Below, one piece after another: positions 9,460 to 20,925 of a stretch of DNA of 64,000 bases. The notes under the pieces were generated by a model. That model searched no databases, was not told the origin of the DNA, and saw nothing but the letters and a program-made list of their open reading frames with translations. The position numbers and the translations under genes were made by a program. Origin of the DNA: Clarkia xantiana subsp. parviflora (Eukaryota > Streptophyta > Magnoliopsida > Myrtales > Onagraceae); assembly GCA_036873135.1 (NCBI GenBank), contig JAPTYO010000010.1:4874634-4938633 (forward strand), in the 5' to 3' direction. The first letter of the stretch is position 1. Every line of letters begins with the position of its first letter.

Positions 9460-11225
9460 CTAGGTGGAGCAGCAACCAACTTTCTTAACTGCAGACACAT
9501 CATCCTTAATGTTGATGTTCTCTCCTTTAGAAGGGACAGAGCCGCCATTTCCTTCTCCTTCAACAGCTCTCTTGCTTACAATATGATATATCTGAGTGAG
9601 AACCTCTGCAAATGATTTCTCCACGTTGGTGGCTTCAAGTGCAGATGTTTCTATGAAGTAAAGGGATTCCTTCTCTGCATAGGATGTCCCTTCCTCTGTG
9701 GGGACCGCAGTGAGGTGGCGCAGGTCCGACTTGTTCCCGACTAGCATGACAACAATGTTTGGGTCCGTGTGGTTCCTTAGCTCGGTCAACCATCTGTCAA
9801 CATTCTCAAAGGTTGTGTGGCGGGTGACATCGTATACTAGGAGGGCACCCACTGCTCCTCGATAGTACGCACTAGTGATAGCTCGGTACCTGCACATCAT
9901 CAAGGATCAACTTTACTCCACTCTTTTACTTCATTGGTATCTCTTCTACACTAGCTATTTCTTGCTTCAAAAATCAATCAGGACATGAAAATACAATATA
10001 GAAACTTTAGCATGAGCGTTTCACATACAGATATGAATAAAGGTGAATATCTCCAAGAGCATGACTTGAACATGTTCAAAAAATCAAAGGGGTGGTGGCG
10101 CAGTTGGCTAGCGCGTAGGTCTCATAGCTTCTGAGTAATCCTGAGGTCGAGATCGAGCCTCTCTCACCCCATAGTCTTTTGTTACACTTTTGAGTGTACT
10201 AGTCTACTAGAGTGTGATAATAAGTAAGATCAACTGATTTAAACACTAATGTAGTAGCTTTCTTAAAGGAGTATAGGCAGAGGAAGAATTATTTTACTGA
10301 TCCATATAAATCCTAAAGAACTGAGTTATGCTATCTCGCTTATTAGTGTGTAGTCTTGCCTTTTGCAAGATATGGTTTTCAATGTTGTTAAAGATACATG
10401 TAGTCAGGGATTAACAAGGAAGCTTTTTTCTGCAAATGATGAACAAGATACACATCACTACCAGGTAAAAAGCATTTTTAAAGGGCAATACTCAATATTG
10501 GATAAACCTAATAGATCTAATACATTCCTCATTTTCCTACCTACCAAAGACGGTATTCATAAACTAAACAGCAGCTAAGAAAGTGGCACTTTCATGGATT
10601 CAAAATGGCAAGTTAGAATCATAAAAAGCAAAATTGAGGATCAATTACTTCATTCTCTTCCAATTTAAAAATGTATTTAACTGACGATAGCTAGTATGAA
10701 CACAACATCTCACAGTTACATAACATGAAGATGAATTTCAAAGATAAACGGAATGCACCCAAATGGCAGCTTCGGAAATTCCATTTTTAGTAATGAATGT
10801 CAGTTCAATTAACGAGTACTTCTACTTTATCCTTCTCAAATCAATTTCTCAATTTTGATTTGGTTTCAGAGCAAGGAAGTTCAATTTCAAATCCAGTGAG
10901 GACCTCCAATTTCTCATTTATCTCAGATCAAGCTACCAGAGCAGCATTGGAAGTACACAAAATACAGTACTGAAGCTTAAGCGCAAGTCGAATAAGGAGC
11001 AAACCTCTCTTGACCAGCAGTATCCCAAATCTGAGCCTTGATGACCCTGCTGTCGACAGTGAGCGTCCGTGTGGCAAACTCGACGCCAATGGTGGACTTG
11101 GATTCAAGATTGAACTCATTCTTGGTGAAGCGGGAGAGAAGATTGGACTTGCCCACGCCGGAGTCGCCTATGAGGACCACTTTGAAGAGGTAGTCGTAGT
11201 CGTCTTCCGAACGGTAAGCGGCCAT
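9460..11225 (-). CDS. RABA1: Rab GTPase of the RABA1 (RAB11) class
   Basis: Two exons, 11225-11005 and 9889-9460, joined within the conserved Arg after WDTAGQE, giving 216 residues, the usual length. All nucleotide-binding motifs are present: P loop GDSGVGKS (20-27), switch I Thr in STIGVEF, WDTAGQE (67-73), NKSD (126-129) and ETSAL. The C terminus, [14 protein letters not shown], carries the double cysteine that is geranylgeranylated for membrane attachment. RABA1 proteins act at the trans-Golgi network/recycling endosome and in traffic to the plasma membrane. The [16 protein letters not shown] effector region places it in RABA; I assign RABA1 by overall resemblance but not the letter within the class. 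The 1.1-kb intron holds an antisense tRNA-Met-like sequence. Nothing suggests loss of function. Confidence 0.93.
10089..10171 (+). tRNA. tRNA-Met(CAT), elongator type with intron, damaged T arm (probable pseudogene)
   Basis: The sequence matches the plant elongator tRNA-Met plan: GGGGTGG paired with TCACCCC, D arm GCGCAGTTGGCTAGCGC, anticodon CAT within CTCATA, and a short intron (about 11 nt, GCTTCTGAGTA) directly 3' of the anticodon region. The T arm is short: where the family has a five-base stem and the TTCGA loop, this copy reads GAGATCGAGCCTCTC, two bases missing. That breaks box B and the T loop. A TTTT terminator follows. It lies antisense inside the RABA1 intron. I consider it a tRNA pseudogene, although splicing features are kept. 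Confidence 0.75.
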
Positions 11226-13580
11226 CGGAGTCGAAAGAGGACTGAGATTGATTTACAGAGAACAAGAAGAAGAAAGGAAAAGAGTAAAAATCCAGAACAA
11301 GAAGTCATGTCCGAGCCTCCAAGGAGAGACCGCTATTGGATGCAGTGAGATGCACCGTAGTTACTGTGGATTATACTTTTTTTTAATATATATAACTCCG
11401 AATGTGAGGAAGAAAAAAATGATTTCAAAGTTTGCATAAATTCCACACAAAAAAAAAGTTTGCATAAATTACATATCAGGTGATTCTCTCACCTGTCGGA
11501 CCATGTCGCCACCTAGGTTTGGAATCCTTATTATAACTGTTTATTTTCATATATAAAAATAATTAAATTTCGTACATATATCGACTAAGTTAATAAAAAA
11601 AATGAATTAGAATATATAATATTAAAGACCCATATAAATGATATGCAATATTTTAAAAAAAAAAATTATCTACTTCATAACAGATAACATAATCGCAAAC
11701 GACGATTATATAAACTTCGCACTATACGCAGGAGTAATTAAATACCTAATAGGTGTATTAAGGGATTAGTGACGAGCAGTTTCAAAAAATAATGATTCTT
11801 ATTATTCATTGAAAATTTAGTAATATGAATGCACAATAACACCCACCATTTTCATAATACCACATGAGACTCTCATTACATTACAAATAATAAATGTATT
11901 AAAGAATTTATTTTGGAGGTGAATTTTGGACTACAAAACAACAATGATTTCAAATAAAAAAATTCAAAAGGTGGTCATGGCCTTCCCTTTTCGGGGTTGA
12001 ACCTAAGTTAAGAATTTTCTATGGTGTGATGATATTATGTCTGATTTTTGGTTGGATTAGAGTGAATAGTTTCACCTCTTGTAGGTAAAAAATATATGGG
12101 GTAAAAATATGTCTCTCGTAACTTATCAAACCGTATAAAATCCTAGTAACATATATTTATATATACAAGTCATATCCCCCACCTTTCGTAATATTTAGAA
12201 CAAGGGTATTAAATGTACACATTGAATAATGTAAAAACGGGGTCTTATAGGTGGAGAAGTAGATGTAGCATGCATGTTCTTCTTTACGTGCAACCTGTAT
12301 TATTCTATCATATATATATAAGCATATTTATACGTACAGACATGAAAAAAGTAACATTATTATTACTGTCATTCGCCGCATACTATGACTTCATATGCCG
12401 CGTTTGGACAGCTTATAAATAATTATTATGTTTGATTTAGCACTATAAGACTAATAGACTATAATAATAACTTACAAATTATACAATATATATGTAGTTA
12501 ATTAATAATCCTGTCACTACCAACTCCATATTCGGATGCTCAGCAGCTCAATCTAGAATATACTTGTGTTTCTTGTTGTCGAGAAGTTCCACTTAATATT
12601 ATTATAATTATTAATTATTATTATTATATATATATAACTTATAATAGTAATAATAATAACTAAATCATTCTTCTTACACCAAGAGGGTTTGTCCGGACGC
12701 ACCCATGGGTCAAGTGGCCCTTCCATGCATGAATCGGATGTTTCATCCACGTTGATTTTAATGTTTGCGGAAACTAGTACTAATACTATTTATGAATTAA
12801 TGTATATTACATTTCCACATTATTGACATGTTAAACTTGTAATTTGTGGAGCCATTATAATTAAAGAAATGCATTTAGAGAAGAGAAGCAATGACTTACT
12901 AATTATGCGCATTATTCTGTGGGCAAAATAAAAGTCTGCAAAGGGTCTAAAATACATTAATGATTTAGTTAGTCGCCCAGATATATGTAATATACACATA
13001 TACAAAGAACAAAAAAAAAAAAATAGATCAATACTAAACATATACAGCAGAAAAAAAAATATATACAATATTAGCGGATATACTAGTTATTATTGACATA
13101 TGTAATACATAATATATACACAATATTTATCATATAAATAAATATACTAGTTATTAAGATATGTTTTACACATAACTAGTGTTTATATTAACATTTATGT
13201 TATAAAATTATTGATTCGTAAAATTATTTGTTAAAATAAATAAATAATATAAAAGTTAAAAGGAAAATTACTTTTATGATCCCAACTATCTACTGAAATA
13301 TTTAGGAGCCTTGTCTTTTATTTGTTTTTTTAGGGGTTTTGACTTTAAAAAGTCCTACTTATTAATTAGACATGACTTAATTCATAAAGTCTTACTGAAT
13401 TTGTGTCAATTGTGTTCATATGATTTAGGAAGCACAGTTTGGAAACTCAGGTTTGGGCGAGTCTTATAACTTACCATAACCTATCAAAACTCTAAATCGA
13501 TTATGACTCAATTAAGCAAATTAGGGGCTCGCCCTAATTTAGGCTCATGATATAAATGGACTTTTGGACGATTTGAGCAT
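11226..13580. other. Intergenic DNA, very AT-rich
   Basis: Starts with the promoter and 5' UTR of the minus-strand RABA1 gene (just right of 11225). The rest is AT-rich with A-runs, ATT repeats near 12600-12650 and no coding signal. Short open frames here have AT-driven composition and no recognisable domain. Confidence 0.5.
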
Positions 13581-13588
13581 GTTTGACA

Positions 13589-14071
13589 ATAGAGGTGGGT
13601 ATAAAAATTTGGGAACCCGAAATCCGAGAAAAACCGTCCCGAGTTAAAATTCGAGATCATTTCGAGAAATTCAAAAAAACAGAACCCGCCCGCCTACAAC
13701 TAAAAATAACCATTAAAAAACATAACATTTGAGACCAATAGTATAATCATTAATGTAAATATTTTGTAGTATTATTTTTTGTGTATAATCAACTTAAAAT
13801 TATGATATAAATCATTTCATGTATACTTTTTCTTAATGTTGTGAAATTTTTGACCGATTTAACAAAAAATAACATAAATGTGTTAATTGTTTAAAAACCA
13901 AACATAAATTTCATATTTATTTTGGATATATAGATTTATTAATACTATACATTTCTAGATATATGTTAATTGGTTTAACCGAACCCGCACACGAAAATAA
14001 AAAACCCAAAAAAGACTCGAGAATTTATGAGCATATTTTATTCTTTAAAAAATCTAACCGCGCCCACTCGT
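13589..14071. mobile_element. Non-autonomous hAT-type element, 483 bp
   Basis: Flanked by the exact 8-bp repeat GTTTGACA (13581-13588 and 14072-14079). The left end reads ATAGAGGTGGGTATAAAA, while the right end is more decayed (CGCGCCCACTCGT). Inside the left end are words such as GGGAACCCGAAATCCGAG, and near the right end AACCCGCACACG and ACTCGAGAA. The arms resemble the fragment at 49774-49926, so the two belong to one family. Weak terminal identity suggests an old insertion. Confidence 0.7.
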
Positions 14072-14079
14072 GTTTGACA

Positions 14080-15928
14080 TAACTTCAAGTCAAAACAAGC
14101 CTCCTAACTAAATGAATTGTGTCATATTGAATATAAAAAATTTGTCAAATTGTCGAAAATCCCCTTTTTTTTTTTTTTTTTATGAAACTGCTCTTAACAT
14201 AAATTGCATTTTCGGCACATTATTAGAATTGGGCCACAAAGGAAAAGCTCGATAGTGTGAAACAAATGGGGGTATAACCGTAACTTGAGAATCTGCGCTA
14301 CGGGCTCTTTTTTAATTTTCTCCACGATGCCTCTGAAATCGGAGAACATTTAGCAATTTGTCCTTTACCGACTTTTGATGACCCTTCACCTTCAAACAAG
14401 ATCTCTCTTCTCTTCCTCAGCACAGAGGAGAGCTTTGAGTTCCACTTCCTCCATTCCCCTTCTTTTCTCCTCTCCTCTGTGAAACCTCTCAGCTCCCTCC
14501 TCTCTCTCTCTCTCTCTCTGCTCATCTTGGAGCTTCATTTATAACAGCTACTCTATCTATCCGCCATTAATATCAGCTGCAGCTACTGCTGCCATTGGAG
14601 GGTTTCTTAAAGATCCTATTCTCTTTCTGGGTAAGTCTTTTCTCTTAAGGAAACTCAAAGGTTTTAATTTTTGCTGATTCCCCTTTCTCTTTGGGATTTT
14701 TTCCCCCAATTATTATAGTGATATTAACCATTATAGTTCGTCAAGGTTTCATCTTCATTCATTGTCACTAAGAGTTTCCAGAAGGTGAAGGGTAGTGCTT
14801 ATTCTTTGGAGATTCTTCATTTTACCTTTCATGGATATTTATAGAGAAAAGGCTTATGGATCTTGGCTCGCCAAGTAAATCCAGGCTCATAAAGTCCTCC
14901 ATAAACCTTGTTAAGGCAGATTCTTCGCTTTAATTAGTAGGTGCTCAAAGCAGATGGTTGTGTGCTCTTAGCATCTAGTATTTCTGGTAGGATTCCAAAC
15001 CTGAACCCCATTCAATAGCCAGTTAAGTTAACCCAACCTTGTGTCGTTAAAAGGTTCGATTTTTAACACAGCTGTTTAATCAATTTTGGATTTTTATAAT
15101 ATATATGAAGGTAAAGTGATTTAAGGGTTTACCTGGGTTTTAGGATTATTAGGGCGGTCCAAAAGGTGAAAACTTTGCTTTTGTATTTCTTTCTTTATCA
15201 TATTCCCTCACTGTGTTTCTATGTGGAATGATCATCAATCAATGAAGGCTTTTGACTATTTGACCATCCCTTTTGTTATTATTGAGATGCGCCAGTCTGG
15301 TTCTTTAATGTTAAAGTCTTCTGCTTTCCACTATTTGGTTGGTTTTTGAATTATTTGATTTGATATTATCCTGTCATTTTCATACATGGAAGGGATTAAT
15401 GTGTTATGAACGGTGTAAAAGCATTATTTTGAATGTTGACTTCATCAAACGTGTATAGCTGTTCTTGTTCTGCGTCATCATCTTACCCAAGATGAACATT
15501 TTGACTTGTCTTTTAGAAAAGCTATTGAGTTTGAGTACACAAATCAATTGATATTTGTTCTTCATCTCTCCAGTTGCTTCTTTTATCCTTCTGGGTTTAT
15601 TAACTCACTGTGTGTCTGGGTTTTGCTTCAGTTGCGACTGCAGCACTGCTGGAAGCTCTCTTCCATGGAATTTGCTGCTGTTAACCCGTATCAATCGATA
15701 TACTGAAGGAACATTGATTTGAGTCACGTTTTAAGTACCTTGATGTGTTGTGAAGGTAAATAAAAATTCTTGACAAAATTGATCTGATAAGATAGCACTT
15801 CTCTAGTGTTTTATACCTGTGCTGCTTCTGTTGGTTCGGTTTAGGTGCTGAGATCTATGGTTTTGATTCAAGTTTGATCTTGTTTTACAAATTTGCAAGC
15901 TTTATTCAGTTAATGATTTGTTTTTCAG
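14080..15928 (+). promoter_or_regulatory. Promoter, spliced 5' leader and leader introns of the DUF641 gene
   Basis: A CT-rich tract (14470-14519, ending in a long CTCTCT run) and a TTTATAA at about 14538 mark the promoter or early leader. A strong donor GTAAGT follows TTTCTGG at 14630. Another probable untranslated exon spans about 15632-15755 (acceptor TTGCTTCAG, donor GTAAAT). The last leader intron ends TTTTTCAG at 15928, directly before the start codon. The exon order is inferred from splice sites only. The leader carries the upstream ORF listed separately. Confidence 0.55.
15665..15706 (+). promoter_or_regulatory. Upstream ORF in the DUF641 leader (13 codons)
   Basis: Within the probable untranslated exon 15632-15755 an ATG opens the short peptide MEFAAVNPYQSIY and closes with TGA, well before the main start. 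If the exon is kept in the mRNA, scanning ribosomes meet this ATG first, which usually lowers or regulates main-ORF translation. Whether the peptide matters cannot be told from one sequence. Confidence 0.4.
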
Positions 15929-17314
15929 ATGGATTCTACTAAATCTTTAGTCCCCAGATCATCAAAAAGCAATCTGGCGCGCAAATTTGCAAAATTCCTC
16001 CACATCCGAGCATTAACCGGGATCGCCCCTGTCGATGGCATCAAGAAATTGAAGCCCCAATCAAATCCCATAGAAGAACAGCTCAAGAACGAGCCGAGTA
16101 AGACCCACCAACCTGTACCGCTCGATGAAAACAAATTCGAAGAGGATCTTCAAAAGAGAGAGGCTTTGGAAGCCGTTCTTGCGAAAACATTCGCTTGTGT
16201 TTCATCGGTCAAAGCCTCGTATGCCCAATTACAGTGCGCCCAGACTCCTTACAATGCTGCAGAAATTGAATCGGCAGATAAGCTAATCGTCACGGAACTG
16301 AAGAATCTCTCAGAGGTGAAGCAGTCGTTCATCAAGAAGCAGTTCGATCTTTCACCGCAGAAAACCCTAACCTTAGCCGAGATCCAAGAGAACAAGAGCC
16401 TTCTCAAAACCTACGAAATCATGGGGAGGAAGCTTGAACTCCAAGCAAAGGTCAAGGAATCCGAAGCCGCATCGTTGATAGAGAACTTATCGGAGTTGAG
16501 TCGAGAAAACCGAGCAATCGAGAAGAAACTAAACCAAAGCGGGCAATTGTCAGTCCTTGATAATCTCCATCTATCAGGCGTAAACCCTAATCACTTTGCA
16601 ACGGTTCTTCACCACGCCTTGAAGTCTATTCGGAGCTTTGTAAGGTTAATGGTCGATGAAATGAAGTCCGCCGATTGGAACACCGATGCTGCCGCTTATG
16701 CCATCGAGCCCGACATCACCTACTGGAGACCAGACCACAAGTGCTTTGCGTTCGAGTCCTTTGTCTGTCGAGAAATGTTCGGTTCATTCCAGTATCCCAA
16801 TTTCTCGCTCCCAAACGAGTCCTTGCCCGAAAGAGGAAACCCTAGTCGGGCCTTCTTCTTCGGTCGGTTTTTAGAGCTTAAGCCTCTTCGAGCAAAGGAG
16901 TACCTCGCTCGAAACCCTAGATCGGCCTTTGCTAAGTTTTGCAGGGTCAAGTACCTTAGGCTCGTTCACCCGAAGATGGAGTCGGGTTTCTTCGGAAACC
17001 TCGCCCAGAGGAATCTAGTAAACTCCGGAAGCTTTCCGGAGACAGAATTTTTCGCGGTTTTCTCAGAAATGGCGAGGCGTGTTTGGCTCTTGCACTGTCT
17101 GGCATTCTCCTTCGAGGCTGAGGTGTCGGTTTTTCAGGTGGCCAAGGGATGTAGATTCTCCGAAGTGTACATGGAATCGGTGGTCGATGAAATTCCGGAA
17201 GGCGCGGTGGTGGATGATGTGAAGGTAGCGTTCGCGGTGGTTCCAGGGTTCAAGATTGGTAAAACCGTAATACAGTGCAAAGTTTATGTATCAAATTGTG
17301 GTAACTCAAAATAA
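15929..17314 (+). CDS. DUF641 protein, GRAVITROPIC IN THE LIGHT 1 (GIL1)/IRKI-like
   Basis: Single coding exon of 461 residues, typical for plant DUF641 proteins. DUF641 (about 65-195) shows the motif EALEAVLAKTFACVSSVKA and AYAQLQ-like coiled-coil helices with YEIMGRKLELQAKVKESE. A C-terminal conserved region follows, with HHALKSIRSFVRLMVDEM, FAFESFVCREMF, a FCRVKYLRLVHPKMESGFFG block and RRVWLLHCLAFSF. Arabidopsis GIL1 is needed for light-dependent loss of gravitropism and IRKI binds the kinase IRK; the molecular activity of the family is unclear. The start follows directly after a leader intron acceptor, and the N terminus is basic (SSKSNLARKFAKFLHIR). No frame damage is seen. The exact subfamily is not settled. 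Confidence 0.93.
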   Translation: MDSTKSLVPRSSKSNLARKFAKFLHIRALTGIAPVDGIKKLKPQSNPIEEQLKNEPSKTHQPVPLDENKFEEDLQKREALEAVLAKTFACVSSVKASYAQLQCAQTPYNAAEIESADKLIVTELKNLSEVKQSFIKKQFDLSPQKTLTLAEIQENKSLLKTYEIMGRKLELQAKVKESEAASLIENLSELSRENRAIEKKLNQSGQLSVLDNLHLSGVNPNHFATVLHHALKSIRSFVRLMVDEMKSADWNTDAAAYAIEPDITYWRPDHKCFAFESFVCREMFGSFQYPNFSLPNESLPERGNPSRAFFFGRFLELKPLRAKEYLARNPRSAFAKFCRVKYLRLVHPKMESGFFGNLAQRNLVNSGSFPETEFFAVFSEMARRVWLLHCLAFSFEAEVSVFQVAKGCRFSEVYMESVVDEIPEGAVVDDVKVAFAVVPGFKIGKTVIQCKVYVSNCGNSK

Positions 17315-18526
17315 GAAGGGGTAATTAGACAAAATTTTGGTTTCAAGAACGACATGAATCTAATTATGTCTTGTTTGTAAGGACAAGTTCAGATTGAGAT
17401 TAATGTGCGTATGTTTCTTGTCACCGAAGAAAACTATGTAAATATTATTTTATTGAAAAATCTGTGACAGTGGCTGTGGCCGGGGTCCCTTATTATTTTA
17501 TTGTGGCGGTGGCGGGAATCGAAGAGGTGGACGCTGAGCTGGAATCAATTGTCTTGAATTTGTGTTGGTTTAGGAAAAGACATCATGGAGCGCTGCAATG
17601 ACTGAAACTGGTCAGGTTTTGAAAAGAGCAATACGCGTGGACCATGATGTTTGTTGGGTATCATCAATTTTTTTATTGGTCCTTTTTCCAGTAATTTAAA
17701 AAAAAAAATGTACTCTTTTTTTTGTCAAGGTTTTTTCTTTTTGCCACAGATTTTTTATTTCTGAATATATAAAAATAGTCAAAAACTCATTTATTTTTCA
17801 AAACATTACACTAAACAAGTAAAATTAAATTAGCTCTCAAATCATGATAATTTTTTTTACCAACTCTAATTATTTCATTTTAATAGAAAAATAGAAACTT
17901 AACATCTTAATCAGGGGTTAAAAATCAAACTGCTATTTGAACTTTAACCCACTTATAAATTGTTATTTGAAATATATATTTTTTAAATTGACTACATGTT
18001 CAACATTCAATTGCAGAGATTTCATTACTAACTTTATTATAATTTCTGTAAAATTGAACGGAAAAAATTTATGATATGTATTTAATATAGATTCGACAGT
18101 AAATTAAAAATATTATAACGAAATAGCTTTAAATAGACAATTGAAAGACAGTTAGAATTGTGTCGATGTCCAATTGATGGTCAGTTAAATTTGAATGTAT
18201 TTCGTTGCAGTCATTTCAATTTATTGTCAATTTACAATTGATACACATCAAAAGACTCATGTAGTCATTACATGTTTTTTTTCTTCCAATGACGAAAATT
18301 ATATGAATATAGCAAGTTACTCATAAATTGAAAATTTAGGTAGCTAATTTTTAAAAATTCAATTTTGGATATTAATTTTAGATTTAGTCAAATGTTCAAA
18401 TAACGATTTGGTTTTTACCCTTTTAACAAATTACTTTAAAAATTGTATTGAAATGTGATTAAAAAAAACTACGAGTTAAAACATAAAATTAGAATAAAAA
18501 GTTAACAAGTTGGACAAAATAATAAA
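17315..18526. other. 3' flank of the DUF641 gene and AT-rich DNA
   Basis: The first 150 bases probably contain the 3' UTR of the DUF641 gene. After a short GC-richer patch (17460-17640) the sequence is AT-rich and without coding signal. The nine bases AATAATAAA at 18518-18526 are the target duplication of the next element. Confidence 0.5.
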
Positions 18527-18985
18527 GGGAAAAGATTTTATTGTCTCAGGTTTTACCCCATGTGTCAGTTTGGTGTCTCATGATTAAATTGTTAATATTT
18601 GGTTTCCGAGGTTTCAATTTTGTTAGGATTTGGTTTTCCATCCAATTTTTGGGTTAACTTTGACATATTGAGATGAAAAGACAATTTACCCTTTATATTT
18701 TTTTTTTCAAAGTCAACCGTCCGATTACGGCAATCCGCCTCCGATTCCGAGCTGACCATACTCCAGTGATTCCTAGCATATTGGGGGTAATTTAGGAATT
18801 TTTAAATTTATCTGGTCATGTGATCATCACATGACCAATTTCTGTTAAATTTATCCAAAAATCTGATGGACACACTAAATAGCAACAAAAGTTGAAACCT
18901 GGGACAGTCGAAAATAATAATTTAATCCTGAGACACCAAATTGACACATGGGGTAAACTTGAGACACTAAATAAGTTATTTTCCC
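18527..18985. mobile_element. Mutator-like MITE with about 90-bp inverted repeats
   Basis: Long terminal inverted repeats: both arms read, from the outside, GGGAAAA, then GTCTCA, then TTTACCCCATGTGTCA, TTTGGTGTCTCA and GGTTTC-AA, over about 90 bp. The flanks are an exact 9-bp duplication AATAATAAA (18518-18526 and 18986-18994), the size made by Mutator-type transposases. The middle holds a small GC-rich patch (CCGTCCGATTACGG) and a near-palindrome GGTCATGTGATCATCACATG. It encodes no protein. Confidence 0.9.
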
Positions 18986-19314
18986 AATAATAAATTAATA
19001 GCAATAAAATAAAACTTTACTAAAGGTGGTAAATCACATTTTAATTATATATATATATATTTTCTAGTATATTCTTTAAATTCTTGCTACTCCCAATTAT
19101 AAGCACATGATATATTTTAGGTCTGTATAAAATTTCATATGGTGAAGTTTAAAATTTCACATAGTGAAGATATTGAAAGACATATCATGTGAATCTTTTT
19201 TAATTTTTTTTAAAAAAATCTTAAAAACTTAAGATAATAGGCGTAGATCCAAATAAATGTTTTATTATATCTAACAATTATTGCTAGCATATCTTTCAGT
19301 GAAACGAAAAAAAA

Positions 19315-20925
19315 GGGGTTAAAAGGTCATTTTGGTACCACATGTTTGCAAAAATTACACTGTTCATATCACTAGTATTTTTTCGTACCGAATTGGTACC
19401 ATATGTTTCCAAACCTTACTGTTTTGGTACCTCCGTTAGGGTTCCGTAAAAAACAACCGTTAAATGGCACGTGCCATGCACGTGACCAGCCCAAAACTTT
19501 CAATTTTGTTACAATTTAGTCCATCTAATACATCCCTAACTTTTATTTTGTTCAATTTAGTCCTAAAACTTCAAAATCAAACCATTTTCCAAAATTGACC
19601 TAGCCGGACTTAGCCTAGGGCTAGGTCCGACCCTGGGTCATGGTCGACAGACCTAGGCGACCCCGACCCAGGGTCGGACCTAGCCCTAGGCTAGGTCCGG
19701 TCCGGTTAGGTCAATTGGGACCTAGCCCCAATTGAGTTTTTGACAATCAAGGACCTATCCTCCATACCATTCATTATCAATCAAGGACCAAAAATGTCGA
19801 ACATTTGACAACATCCTCAAAGCATAGGATAGGATTATATTGTTCTAACTTGTACGTGCGTGGTCCATTCCATACATATATTCTGCATGTGATTTTCCCC
19901 TATATATCAGTGTGGCTTTTGGGGTGTCGTTTTATGTAGAAACCGACTAGTCTAATCTCGGGGTTTCTTTTTAGGGTTTTGGTCCCTCTTTGTATGAATG
20001 ACTATAGACCACATATATAGCTTTGAGCCACAGATGAAATTATATAGAAATGTCAGTAGGACAGGACAGGAGATCCATTATTGATAGTGAATTTTTTCTT
20101 ATTTTATTTATTTATTATGGTATATATAAAAATTACCCTTCCATTTCCACAATCATATTATTACTAATCCCTTCTTCATTCAAAATGTCTGATCTAAAGT
20201 AATTATGAGAGGAAGCCGAAAAAATTGATGGGCTTTAGGGGAATGCTAAGCCACCTTTTTATTTCACAAAGCCCAACTCACTTAACTTTCTTACAGTATT
20301 TGATTAGTTTTCCCAACAAATTTACTAATTTAGGATGGGTTTGGTTCAGACACTTACTATGATATATCTTCGTTTGGATTGACTATGCACTAGTATTAGA
20401 TAATTAATACCTATGTATTAGTTAATTAATACTTATATATAGAGCAAATCATGTATTATAAATATGGTTTTTGATATAATTTAATAGGATACTAATCAAA
20501 ATGCTAATTGGACCCATATTTATTGACCCCGATGGTCAATTATAATTGGACCCATTGGGTTAACTAAACTCTACGGTCCAATTGACCAAACCATGGTGCG
20601 ACCTATGGCTGAGTCGGACCGCGGCTGGGGTTACCCAGGTCTGATGATCTGAGTCGTGGTCCGACCCAACTGTGGTTCGTACCATGACTAGGGTCCAATT
20701 GAGTTCTTTTAAAGTTAAATTACAAATTAAAAGTTAGGGATAAAATTTTGAGGTCGAAATTGAACAAAATAAAAGTATTTAGCGGTTAAACTTAACATTT
20801 GACTAACGGATGCACCAAAAACCTACAAAATGCAAATGTTTGACACCAAAAATCTACAAAATAAAACATATAGCACCAAAAATCAACACTGGTCAAACAT
20901 ATGGCACCAAAAAACTCTTTAACCC
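19315..20925. mobile_element. Probable Mutator-like non-autonomous element, about 1.6 kb
   Basis: The two ends are imperfect inverted repeats: left GGGTTAAAAGGTCATTTTGG-TACCACATGTTTG, right (reverse strand) AGGGTTAAAGAGTTTTTTGG-TGCCATATGTTTG. Similarity continues inwards through phrases matching 'fttagtcc'-type AT sequence and GC-rich patches at 19600-19740 and 20525-20700 built from GGACCTAGG/GGTCGGACC words. A 9-bp target duplication is not exact, and the middle (19740-20520) is unlike the ends, so this may be an element that captured or received other DNA. No transposase is visible. Confidence 0.55.
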
